Shown: in pieces, positions 7,985 through 15,704 of the stretch | Layout: each line of letters opens with the position of its first letter | Position numbering within the stretch: the stretch's first letter is position 1 | DNA from: Gammaproteobacteria bacterium RIFCSPHIGHO2_12_FULL_37_14 | Lineage (GTDB): Bacteria; Pseudomonadota; Gammaproteobacteria; DSM-16500 | Length of the DNA stretch: 44,846 nt | Reading direction: 5' to 3' | Assembly: GCA_001801485.1 (NCBI GenBank) | Contig: MGXV01000087.1 | Location: 1-44,846, forward strand | The notes under the pieces: model-generated | The model's database searches: none | Told to the model about the DNA's origin: nothing | What the model saw: the letters and a program-made list of their open reading frames with translations, nothing else | Made by a program: the position numbers and the translations under genes

Positions 7985-8431
7985 ATGATATGGGTTGTCA
8001 ATTCTAATTCAATCGTTTGTCGTATTCATGAATTTTACAAAAAAGGTGCTAAATTAACTTTAGTGAAAGAATTACAACACCCAGAAAATAAGCTTAAAAG
8101 TGGTGATTTAACTGCAGATAGACCAGGTCATTATCAATCCAGTCATGCAGCTCGCGGCTCTTATTCCCAACCATCTGATCCTAAGGAAATAAAAATTGAT
8201 AATTTTTATCGTGAGATTGCTAAAGACCTTGATCAAGAAAGATGTAAACAAAGTTATGATGAGCTCATTATTATTGCACCACCACATTTAAATGGTTTGT
8301 TGTTTCAACATCTCGATAAACATGTAAAAGATCTTGTCATCAATAATATTAAAAAGGACCTTGTGCATCTGCCAGATCATGAATTAATACAATTCTTAGC
8401 TACTCATGCACAATTTCATACTGAAATATGA
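7985..8431 (+). CDS. Host attachment protein family (PF10116-like)
   Basis: 148 residues matching the small 'protein required for attachment to host cells' family known from Agrobacterium and many proteobacteria. It opens with a beta strand (MIWVVNSNSIVCRIHEF). Then come the conserved HPENKLKSGDLTADRPG (32-48), SDPKEIKIDNFYREIAKDL and the core IIIAPPHLNGLL, ending with KDLVHLPDHELIQFL. The fold resembles archaeal release-factor/Pelota-type domains, and the biochemical role is not settled. Strong ribosome site TAAGGAG before the ATG at 7985. The stop overlaps the next start (ATGA). Unusual company for a glycan operon. Confidence 0.8.
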   Translation: MIWVVNSNSIVCRIHEFYKKGAKLTLVKELQHPENKLKSGDLTADRPGHYQSSHAARGSYSQPSDPKEIKIDNFYREIAKDLDQERCKQSYDELIIIAPPHLNGLLFQHLDKHVKDLVINNIKKDLVHLPDHELIQFLATHAQFHTEI

Positions 8432-9159
8432 ATAAAGTAGTCATTATCACTGGAGCAAGTCGTGGAATTGGTGCGACGACGGCATCCTTACTCGCAGCAA
8501 ATGGCTACCAGGTTTGCGTCAATTATCATCAAGCAAAAGATCGAGCAGATGACATTGTTAACGATATTCGCAAAAAAAATGGTATAGCGATAGCCGTACA
8601 AGCTGATCTAGCTTCTGAGCAAGATATTTTAAGGCTTTTTACAACTGTTGATCAACAACTCGGGCCGGTTTATGCACTAATCAATAATGCTGGTACCAAT
8701 GGCGGCATTTGCGAGATAGAAAACATCACGACCCATCATCTTCAACAAGTATTTGCAACGAATGTTTTTGGCACATTCATCGCCTGTCGTGAAGCGGTGA
8801 AGCGCATGAAACAACACGGCGGCGGTAATATCGTTAACATTTCTTCAGAAGCTGCGCGATTTGGTGGAACGAACCTAGCCCATTATGCTGCTTCAAAAGC
8901 CGCCATCAACACGTTGACTATTGGTTGCGCGCGCGAGGTAGCTGCTTACAATATTCGAGTGAATACCGTCAGTCCTGGTGTGATTGATACGGAATTGCAT
9001 CAATCATCTTCTCCAGAGCGTATAGAAAATTTGTTAAAAAGTTTGCCTATGGGTAGAATGGGCAAAACCCTAGAAGTATCTGAATTGATTCTCTGGCTTA
9101 TTTCTGATGCAGCATCTTATATCAGCGGAGCAATCATTCCAGTTACAGGAGCGCGATAG
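8428..9159 (+). CDS. Short-chain dehydrogenase/reductase, FabG-like
   Basis: 243 residues, classical SDR. Cofactor motif TGASRGIG (8-15), NNAG (86-89), catalytic Ser in NISSEAARFGG, and Y153-x-x-x-K157 in HYAASKAA. The C-terminal half has the usual SPGVIDTEL segment and ends SGAIIPVTGAR. It would reduce or oxidise a keto/hydroxyl group with NAD(P)(H). FabG-like paralogues outside fatty-acid operons often act on sugars or secondary metabolites, and its place between an attachment-family gene and glycosyltransferases suggests the same here. Start ATG overlaps the upstream stop. Confidence 0.85.
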   Translation: MNKVVIITGASRGIGATTASLLAANGYQVCVNYHQAKDRADDIVNDIRKKNGIAIAVQADLASEQDILRLFTTVDQQLGPVYALINNAGTNGGICEIENITTHHLQQVFATNVFGTFIACREAVKRMKQHGGGNIVNISSEAARFGGTNLAHYAASKAAINTLTIGCAREVAAYNIRVNTVSPGVIDTELHQSSSPERIENLLKSLPMGRMGKTLEVSELILWLISDAASYISGAIIPVTGAR

Positions 9160-9179
9160 CAAGAGGATATGAAGGAAAA

Positions 9180-10439
9180 ATGTTTTTATCTATTTTTTTA
9201 GCGACCTGTCGGCCAAATAATATTATCTCGTTTCTCAATAATCTTGTTGAAACAGCTAATGATCCCAGCTCTTTTGAAGTATTAATTAAACTGGATGAGG
9301 GTGGTGATCAAACATTAGTTCAATTATTAGATGATTACAAAAAATCGACTCCGCTTCATATTACCTACCTCATTACGCCGAAACGAGATGGTTATTACTC
9401 GCTGCATATCGGTTACAATGAACTTTTAAAAGTTGCTCAACCCGATACTTATTTTTGTTGGTTACTAACAGATGAAATTCGTCTTAAAACCCATGGCTGG
9501 GACACTATTTTAAAGCAATATATCTCTTTTTATCTTGATGATATCTTTCGCCTTAAATTATCTATTTTCCAGCTAAAAAATTACTTGGATTTATATGAGT
9601 GTCTTCCTTGTCCAGATAATTATGCTGTTACCACGCGAAAATGGCTGGAACTTACCGGTGGTTGGGGAGAATTTTGGGGACCCGACTCCTGGCATCAATG
9701 CATTGATTTTTATCTGGCACTTTGTAAGAACAAATTTCATGAATTTGGTATTTGGCGTTCTATTCCAGTTTTTGGCATTGAAGTATCCGGCCAAGAAGCT
9801 GGTCAAGGATCGCAAAGTCGCAAATCGAAAGAACAACGCGTTATTCGCATCAGACAAGGCTGGAAACAACATAGCACTCATCAAGCACAAGAAAATTTTT
9901 ATCGACTAGCGCAACATTTAAATGCTCACATCTATGCGTACGAATGCAAAATCGCAAATTATATTATTCGGGATAATCCTAAAACAAAAATGCTTTCCCT
10001 CATTGATTCGGATAGCAACACGTATCATGAAATTTGGTCATATCGTTTGCCAAAATTGAGAATTCAATTAGTCACTGGCTACAAAATTATGCGGTTTCGT
10101 CGTTTTCTCGGTTATTTGTACGTTAAATTAAGACGTAGCACTAATTTAACTCTTTTAGCTCCTTCTCGATTATGTCGGGTACTTCGCATCCATTATGAAT
10201 CCTTTTTTCAAATTGAAGAAAATTCAAATACACATCATTTTCTTAAAAAATGCGAGCGTAAACTTTTATTACCCAATTTGTATGTAAGATTGATAGAGAG
10301 ACGAGCACGAAAAAATCTCTACCGTTATCGATTAAATAAAAAAATGCGTAAAACGCAGGAAGGCGCCACTGATTATCAATATCATGATAAAAAACTACGC
10401 CAGCAAATTGGTAATCATTTAACTATCCAAAGTGACTGA
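9180..10439 (+). CDS. GT-A-type glycosyltransferase, paralogue of the 42741-43961 gene
   Basis: 419 residues. N-terminus SIFLATCRPN with FEVLIKLDEGGDQT (32-45) is the start of a GT-A fold, and WLLTDEIRL (94-102) occupies the DxD-like metal site. Shared with the 42741-43961 gene: FRLKLS, then 'K-W' and 'GWG...PDxxHQ..xFYL', and VFGIEVSGQEAG versus IFDIQLSGIEAG. So the two are diverged paralogues placed at opposite ends of the glycan locus. The C-terminal 170 residues are basic and helical (R/K/Y-rich), perhaps for membrane or undecaprenyl-lipid contact. A ribosome site AAGGA precedes the ATG. Sugar and acceptor unknown; I cannot name a CAZy family. Confidence 0.72.
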   Translation: MFLSIFLATCRPNNIISFLNNLVETANDPSSFEVLIKLDEGGDQTLVQLLDDYKKSTPLHITYLITPKRDGYYSLHIGYNELLKVAQPDTYFCWLLTDEIRLKTHGWDTILKQYISFYLDDIFRLKLSIFQLKNYLDLYECLPCPDNYAVTTRKWLELTGGWGEFWGPDSWHQCIDFYLALCKNKFHEFGIWRSIPVFGIEVSGQEAGQGSQSRKSKEQRVIRIRQGWKQHSTHQAQENFYRLAQHLNAHIYAYECKIANYIIRDNPKTKMLSLIDSDSNTYHEIWSYRLPKLRIQLVTGYKIMRFRRFLGYLYVKLRRSTNLTLLAPSRLCRVLRIHYESFFQIEENSNTHHFLKKCERKLLLPNLYVRLIERRARKNLYRYRLNKKMRKTQEGATDYQYHDKKLRQQIGNHLTIQSD

Positions 10440-10440
10440 A

Positions 10441-11430
10441 ATGTACCCGTTGAATCTGTCATTACTAAACAAAAAAAACTTCATATTAGTATGTAAAATT
10501 GCTGTTTCAGGGTTAGTTATTTGGTTTTTGATCACCACTTCATTGCTACAATTTAAATTACTGATCGGCATTCTGCTCCACCCTGCTTGGCTACTCGGTG
10601 CTTTATTCATTTTTTTGGTCATGCTTTTAATAAACACATGGCGTTGGTATCGATTGAATTCGGCACAAAATATTCAATTAGGACTATTAAAAACTAGCTG
10701 GATAACCTATCTCAGTACGGCATTTAATAATATTCTTCCTGGCAATGTAGGTGGAGACGTGGTTAGAACATACTATTTATTTAGAAATATGCCACAGCAA
10801 AAAAGTAAAATACTGCTATCAATCATGTTTGATCGTGTAATGGGGTTAATGGGAATTTTTACCGTTATATTTTGTATTATTATCAGTAAACTTTATTTAA
10901 TTCCTTTGGATAAAAATTTACTTTACATCTTCTTAATTTGTGCAGGATTTTGTATTGTCGGGCTATCCATCATTATTTTATCGATTCTATTGCCGCAAAA
11001 AGTTGGTCTATCTACCTGGTTGAGTAGGCGTTTTCCTCATCAAATATTTGTAAAATCGCTCCTTTCCTTTTTAGATGCAATTCGGGTTTATAGAAATTGC
11101 AAGTTAATTCTATTGGAATGTTTACTTGCCTCTATACTCATTCAATTATTGATGATGATGACTATTTTAATTATCGTTAAAATGCTGAATTTTCCTATGA
11201 TTCATCCTACTGATTATTTGATTGCGATTGGTATCACGCAAATTGCCAATTTAATTCCAGCAGCTCCTGGAGGGTTAGGAATTGGCGAGGCAGCATTTTC
11301 TAAAATACTAATATGGCTAAATCCAGCTATTCCTGCGGCTTATGCTACTATTTTTATTGCTTATCGTTTAATTGGCATTTTAGTTTATTTACCAGGTATA
11401 CTAGGGTCCATGATTTTAGTTAGAAGGTAG
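10441..11430 (+). CDS. Flippase-like integral membrane protein (LPG-synthase TM / UPF0104 family)
   Basis: About 329 residues with roughly eight hydrophobic segments. Family signatures include FNNILPGNVGGDVVRTYYL early, FDRVMGLMGIF in the middle and NLIPAAPGGLGIGEAAF near the end, matching PF03706, the membrane half of lysyl-phosphatidylglycerol synthases. Stand-alone members are commonly found in polysaccharide loci and are thought to flip or export lipid-linked intermediates in the inner membrane. I place the start at ATG 10441, immediately after the upstream stop; an in-frame GTG at 10432 would overlap it by 8 bases. No convincing ribosome site for either. Next gene starts 54 bases later. 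Confidence 0.82.
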   Translation: MYPLNLSLLNKKNFILVCKIAVSGLVIWFLITTSLLQFKLLIGILLHPAWLLGALFIFLVMLLINTWRWYRLNSAQNIQLGLLKTSWITYLSTAFNNILPGNVGGDVVRTYYLFRNMPQQKSKILLSIMFDRVMGLMGIFTVIFCIIISKLYLIPLDKNLLYIFLICAGFCIVGLSIIILSILLPQKVGLSTWLSRRFPHQIFVKSLLSFLDAIRVYRNCKLILLECLLASILIQLLMMMTILIIVKMLNFPMIHPTDYLIAIGITQIANLIPAAPGGLGIGEAAFSKILIWLNPAIPAAYATIFIAYRLIGILVYLPGILGSMILVRR

Positions 11431-11484
11431 TTTTGCCTGCGAACCTGAGAGCATTCATCCTAGCCCACTTGAGAAGCATACCTT

Positions 11485-12213
11485 ATGCAAACAAACAAAC
11501 GAAAAACTATCACCTTATTACTACCCACTTTAAATGAAGTAATTGGCCTCAAAACTATTTTTCCTACCATTGACCAATCATTGTTTGACGATATCTTGGT
11601 TGTCGATGGTGGTTCCACAGATGGAACGGTAGAATATGCTATCACAAATAAGATTCGCATCATGACACAACTACGCAAAGGCCTAGGCGCTGCCGTGATG
11701 GACGCTATTACTACTCTTAAAACAGATTGCGTCATTGAATTTAGCCTAGATGGTAATTGCATGGTAGAACAATTACCCGAAATCGTTAAAAAATTGCGTG
11801 AAGGTTTCGATCTTGTCGTCGTTTCACGATACTTACCACCAGCAAAATCTTTTGATGATACCTTGATAACTGCTTTAGGTAATTTTATTTTCACCCGTAT
11901 TATTCGTTGGCTAGGCAATATTCCCGTGACAGATGTGCTCACAATTTATCGTGGATTTGATATAAAAATTGCTAAATACCCTGAATTTGAACGAATTCTA
12001 CAGGGCCCCGTTTTTGAACCCTTAGTGTCAGCCGTTGCTGCTGTCAGAAATTTAAGTGTGTGTGAAATTTCTGGTGATGAACCTAAACGTATTGGTGGGG
12101 TGAGTAAAATGCATGTGCTTTATAATGGTTGGTGTATTGTTGTGATGATTTTTAAAATGTATTTATTTAAATGGTTCGGCGACTATGAAATATATCAAAC
12201 CAGAGATGCTTGA
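11485..12213 (+). CDS. Family 2 glycosyltransferase, polyprenol-phosphate sugar synthase-like
   Basis: 242 residues, GT2 fold. N-terminal LLLPTLNE (11-18), nucleotide site VVDGGSTDGT (39-48), RKGLGAAVMD typical of DPM1-like enzymes, and a DxD-like DGN (89-91) in FSLDGNCM. No C-terminal membrane helices apart from a hydrophobic tail (WCIVVMIFKMYLFKW) that may sit on the membrane. Enzymes of this type load a sugar onto polyprenyl phosphate on the cytoplasmic side of the inner membrane. A purine-rich GAGAAG lies upstream of the ATG. The 3' end overlaps the Rieske gene by 29 bases. Confidence 0.82.
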   Translation: MQTNKRKTITLLLPTLNEVIGLKTIFPTIDQSLFDDILVVDGGSTDGTVEYAITNKIRIMTQLRKGLGAAVMDAITTLKTDCVIEFSLDGNCMVEQLPEIVKKLREGFDLVVVSRYLPPAKSFDDTLITALGNFIFTRIIRWLGNIPVTDVLTIYRGFDIKIAKYPEFERILQGPVFEPLVSAVAAVRNLSVCEISGDEPKRIGGVSKMHVLYNGWCIVVMIFKMYLFKWFGDYEIYQTRDA

Positions 12214-13087
12214 GTCTGAATATAAAAACCTTGCTCCTAATCTTGTCATCACTAAAGATTGTTTTGAAATAGATGTGCCAAACTTTTTAGTCGACATGGA
12301 ATGGAATCATATGGATCAACTCCATCGACCTTATATTCATCATACTTACGAAGAATCTATTAGAATTGCACTCAATAAAGATTTCGCCGTTTCACTGACT
12401 CGCTGGAAGCGTATTCCGCTTTTCATTACTGTCAGTGATATACGAATTAAACCCGGTATGTATTATCAAATAATGACTATCGCTGGCCTTATCTTGGTAC
12501 ACTTAGTTATTTCAATGGAGGAAACAAATGAAATCGTTCATTTAAAAATTGAATGGTTTATTTCATCTCACAAATGGTTAAAGTTTTTACACAAACCATT
12601 AAGTAAAAAATTTTTCAGATTGAATACTCGATTACAAGCAGAAGATGATCAAATTAGAAAGCAACGGTATGAATTACGCAAAAAAGGTTATCATTTTGCA
12701 TCTGATCCAGTTGATTATTACACTGCCAACACCTTAAAGTGTAATACTATCTATCCAACTATCGCTGACAAATTAACCATTAATATGGAACATTTACTAC
12801 CTGACCAACTGACTAAATTTATAGTTGGCGCGCATAGTTTTATGATCAAAAAAAATAATGCTAACGAATATTTTATTTGGCCGGCTGTTTGTCCGCATGA
12901 AGGGGGCGATCTCCTCAAAGGAAAAGCCTGTGACCAATATAAAATACAATGTCCTTGGCACGGATTAAAATTCACTGCAGCACAGCTTTCTAAACATACC
13001 CCTCAAGCAGTGCAATATGGATTTAATTATCGATTAATTGATGATACTGTTCTCCAAGTGAGCACAAACACGCCTCGATCCTCGTAA
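12185..13087 (+). CDS. Rieske [2Fe-2S] protein with an N-terminal SRPBCC-like domain
   Basis: 300 residues. The C-terminal third contains a complete Rieske site: C236-P-H238 in VCPHEGGDLL and C256-P-W-H259 in QCPWHGLKF. The first 200 residues look like a helix-grip (SRPBCC/START-like) domain, with EWNHMDQLHRPYIHH (39-53) offering possible iron-ligand histidines. In ordinary ring-hydroxylating oxygenases the Rieske domain comes first and the helix-grip catalytic domain second, so this order is reversed. A role as a monooxygenase or desaturase on a lipid-linked or sugar substrate is inference. Start ATG 12185 overlaps the upstream gene; ATG 12206 is an alternative. Last gene of the plus operon, followed by a terminator. 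Confidence 0.78.
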   Translation: MKYIKPEMLESEYKNLAPNLVITKDCFEIDVPNFLVDMEWNHMDQLHRPYIHHTYEESIRIALNKDFAVSLTRWKRIPLFITVSDIRIKPGMYYQIMTIAGLILVHLVISMEETNEIVHLKIEWFISSHKWLKFLHKPLSKKFFRLNTRLQAEDDQIRKQRYELRKKGYHFASDPVDYYTANTLKCNTIYPTIADKLTINMEHLLPDQLTKFIVGAHSFMIKKNNANEYFIWPAVCPHEGGDLLKGKACDQYKIQCPWHGLKFTAAQLSKHTPQAVQYGFNYRLIDDTVLQVSTNTPRSS

Positions 13088-13125
13088 ATGCATGTTCACA
13101 CACTCTCACTAACAACACTGCGCTT

Positions 13126-13147
13126 AAAGCCTGCTGAGGCAGGTTTT
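13126..13147 (+). terminator. Intrinsic terminator after the Rieske gene
   Basis: A stem AGCCTGC (13128-13134) and GCAGGTT (13139-13145) closes a TGAG loop, with one G-T pair. An upstream AA/downstream TT extends it, and it ends in a short T-run (TTTT at 13144-13147). It lies 40 bases past the stop and just before the separate promoter of the ATPase gene, which fits the end of the plus-strand operon. The T-run is short, so efficiency may be moderate. Confidence 0.55.
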
Positions 13148-13165
13148 AACCGGGGTCATTTTTGA

Positions 13166-13194
13166 TTGCATAGTGGTAAAAATTACGGCATAAT
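13166..13194 (+). promoter_or_regulatory. Promoter of the DUF4143-type ATPase gene
   Basis: TTGCAT (13166-13171), a 17-base spacer and CATAAT (13189-13194, five of six matches to TATAAT) lie 40 bases before the ATG at 13234. Together with the terminator just upstream this makes the ATPase gene an independent transcription unit. Confidence 0.5.
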
Positions 13195-13233
13195 TTACAG
13201 AATAGTTGTCATTATTCCAATGAAGGGTAAGTG

Positions 13234-14388
13234 ATGTATTTGCCAAGACAATTAAAAGCTCCAAAGAAATCCTTTTTTCTGCTGGGCCCCCGCGCAACTG
13301 GTAAAAGCACCTGGCTTAGGCATACTTTCGAAAACAAATTGCATATTGATCTGTTGCGTAATGATGTTTATTTCTCATTACTTAGCTCACCTAGCACACT
13401 CCGAGAAAAAGTATTAGCTACTCCCAAACAAACATGGATTATTATTGACGAAATTCAACGTTTACCTATTCTGCTAAACGATGTTCACTCATTAATTGAA
13501 GATGACGGCTATCATTTTGCACTAAGTGGATCCAGTGCTCGAAAATTAAAACGTGGACAAGCCAATTTGCTAGCTGGGCGTGCTCTTGTAAAACATTTAT
13601 ATCCTTTAGTTTATCCTGAATACAATAACAGAATCACGTTAGAAGAAGCTCTACAATTTGGTACGCTTCCTAGTATTATTACTAATCCTAATACACGCAT
13701 AGAACAAATGGAAGCTTACGTTGGCACTTACCTACGAGAAGAAATACGAGAGGAAGCTTTGGCGCGAAATGCACAAGCCTTTGGTCGCTTTCTGGAAGTT
13801 GCCGGATTGATGAATGGTCAAATTACCAATCTTTCTAACTTATCAAGAGATGCTGCTGTACCACGTACAACTATTTCTACTTATTTTGAAGTTTTAGTGG
13901 ATACATTGCTTGGTAATTGGTTGCCAGCATGGCTACCAAGAGCAAAAGTAAAAGAAGTCGCCCATCCAAAATTTTATTTTTTTGATTGCGGGGTAGCAAG
14001 AGCTGTTCAAAAAAAATTACATGATAAAATCAGCAATGAAGAGCGTGGCATATTATTTGAAACATTAATATTTAATGAATTAAATGCATATATCTCGTAT
14101 GAAGGAACGGGTGGCGAATTATTTTATTGGCGTACAACTGATGGCATGGAAATTGATTTCATCTGGAAACGCTCTACTAATATTATTGCTATTGAAGTCA
14201 AAAGCTCAAAATCTTGGAAAGATGAATATAATGTTGGTTTTAAAAGTTTACTTTCATCGAAAATCAAACCCATAGCTTGCTATGGTATTTACCTTGGTCA
14301 AGACGTATTAAAAAAAGAATTTGGACTGGTTCTCCCCTGGAAAGATTTTCTAAAAAAATTATTTGATGGTAAAATTCTGCCAAAGTAA
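13234..14388 (+). CDS. AAA-type ATPase with DUF4143 C-terminal domain
   Basis: 384 residues from ATG 13234, chosen over GTG 13231 because AAGGG stands at proper spacing. Walker A is GPRATGKST (18-26) and Walker B IIIDEIQRLP (69-78). An arginine-rich sensor region (ALSGSSARKL) follows, then a winged-helix-like part. The C-terminal DUF4143 domain has the restriction-endonuclease-like pattern GMEIDFIWKR followed by IAIEVKSSKSW (D...ExK). These proteins are widespread, mobile in genomes and without an agreed function; defence or toxin-related roles have been suggested. It has no link to sugar chemistry and sits between two glycan operons, with its own promoter. Its stop touches the stop of the convergent minus operon with no spacer. 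Confidence 0.88.
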   Translation: MYLPRQLKAPKKSFFLLGPRATGKSTWLRHTFENKLHIDLLRNDVYFSLLSSPSTLREKVLATPKQTWIIIDEIQRLPILLNDVHSLIEDDGYHFALSGSSARKLKRGQANLLAGRALVKHLYPLVYPEYNNRITLEEALQFGTLPSIITNPNTRIEQMEAYVGTYLREEIREEALARNAQAFGRFLEVAGLMNGQITNLSNLSRDAAVPRTTISTYFEVLVDTLLGNWLPAWLPRAKVKEVAHPKFYFFDCGVARAVQKKLHDKISNEERGILFETLIFNELNAYISYEGTGGELFYWRTTDGMEIDFIWKRSTNIIAIEVKSSKSWKDEYNVGFKSLLSSKIKPIACYGIYLGQDVLKKEFGLVLPWKDFLKKLFDGKILPK

Positions 14389-15117
14389 TTAACAGTGCAT
14401 CCACGTTTCATACAATGTCAGATCTGTTGGAGAATCTACTTCTCCCCACGTACCAGAAAAAGGAAGCGCTTGAATTTTAATATCAGTAAGCAGTAAATGC
14501 TTTAATAAACCAGTCATATCGAGATTATCGACTTGATGTTCATCCAAGGTTTTAAGCAATAAATTAACTGTTTGCCAACCCTCAGGAGTAAATTTTAATA
14601 ATCCCATATATTGTCCTTGAATTTCATCTATCGTTTGGGCACGGCTACCAATATCCTGAAGAATATGTAAAGAATCAACGCGGAAAGTTTCTAGATCTGA
14701 TAAAGGACGAGTAAAGCGCTGTGACCATAATGTTTTAAAGTTACTATCATAGAGGATAGCAATAGAAGTTTTTGCAGTCATTAATAATGGTATAGCAAGA
14801 GGTTCGTAAAATATATCGCTATAACTCACCATACAAGTATCGTTTTTTAGCCACTCGCTTGCCGCAATTAATGAACGCACCATATTAGAGTGTTCCCAGC
14901 GGCGATTTTCAAATCTTCTAGTAATATGCTGATTAAAAATTTTTTCTTTTTGATAACCGCAGACAATTCCAATTTCATTAATATCGGCAAACTTTAAAGC
15001 TGCAACTTGGTAATCTAATAAAGGCTTGTTTTTTAGTTTGACCATACATTTTGGCTTATCCTGGGTCAGTTCATGCATTCGACTACCACGTCCTGCTGCC
15101 AGAATAATTCCTTTCAT
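14389..15117 (-). CDS. CTP:phosphoglutamine cytidylyltransferase (Cj1416-like)
   Basis: 242 residues, nucleotidyltransferase fold: LAAGRGSRM (6-14), KPKCMVKL (21-28), the second acidic site SYSDIFYEP, and a metal-site EVDSPTDL near the C-terminus. Alone it would be called a LicC/sugar-phosphate nucleotidyltransferase. The neighbours decide the call: directly upstream in the same operon are a class I glutamine amidotransferase, a PEP-synthase-like kinase and a methyltransferase, the same order as Campylobacter jejuni Cj1419/20-1418-1417-1416. There Cj1416 joins CTP and N-phospho-L-glutamine to give CDP-L-glutamine. Start overlaps the upstream stop by ATGA. Last gene of the 26-gene operon. The exact reaction is inferred from context. 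Confidence 0.82.
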   Translation of the reverse strand: MKGIILAAGRGSRMHELTQDKPKCMVKLKNKPLLDYQVAALKFADINEIGIVCGYQKEKIFNQHITRRFENRRWEHSNMVRSLIAASEWLKNDTCMVSYSDIFYEPLAIPLLMTAKTSIAILYDSNFKTLWSQRFTRPLSDLETFRVDSLHILQDIGSRAQTIDEIQGQYMGLLKFTPEGWQTVNLLLKTLDEHQVDNLDMTGLLKHLLLTDIKIQALPFSGTWGEVDSPTDLTLYETWMHC

Positions 15118-15704
15118 TTCTTACTTCCCAAAAAAATATTCTGCATGAGTTCAATATCTTGTTGTGCAAATGGCATCATTCTTTCTGGATGCCACATGAT
15201 TCCAAATATGGGTAAAGTATCATGTTTAATGGCTTTCACGATACCATCATGAGCTCTCGCCCATACCGTTAATAATGGATTCGTTACGGTAGTTCCATAG
15301 TCATGGTAGCTATTTACAATTGTTAACTTGTTATGGATAAAAATTTCTTGCTCAGCGCATACATGATGACTGATTTTTTCGAGAGAAATTCCAAAAAATT
15401 TTTGTATTTGTTGCATACCATGACATACTCCTAATAATGGCAACTGTTGTTGTTGAACAAAATCAAGTAAATAATTCTCTATACTCTCTCTTGTTGGTGA
15501 ATGGCTTCCTCCTGTTAACAATACACCTTCCACATTAATTTTTGAGAGAAGATCGCTAGCATGAGTTAATTCATTCGGTAAGATAAGAGGAGTGAGACCA
15601 CAAGCATTTAAAAACAGCCACCAACGTTGATCCAAAGCATCACGAGTTTCATCTCGAGCGTGAATGTTATCAGATCGTTGAGTAATCGCAATTAGTTTCA
15701 TCAT
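15114..15704 (-). CDS. Class I glutamine amidotransferase-like hydrolase releasing CDP-phosphoramidate (Cj1417-like)
   Basis: 196 residues. Complete catalytic set: nucleophile C94 in GVCHGMQ, H172 and E174 in GIMWHPER, and the oxyanion segment LLTGGSHSP (62-70). It has no synthetase partner domain. It resembles stand-alone gamma-glutamyl hydrolases, and in the phosphoramidate pathway Cj1417 cuts CDP-L-glutamine to L-glutamate and cytidine diphosphoramidate. Its place between the glutamine-kinase-like and cytidylyltransferase-like genes, overlapping both by four bases (ATGA), supports this role strongly. A generic glutamine amidotransferase supplying ammonia is the alternative but lacks an obvious acceptor. 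Confidence 0.85.
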   Translation of the reverse strand: MMKLIAITQRSDNIHARDETRDALDQRWWLFLNACGLTPLILPNELTHASDLLSKINVEGVLLTGGSHSPTRESIENYLLDFVQQQQLPLLGVCHGMQQIQKFFGISLEKISHHVCAEQEIFIHNKLTIVNSYHDYGTTVTNPLLTVWARAHDGIVKAIKHDTLPIFGIMWHPERMMPFAQQDIELMQNIFLGSKK

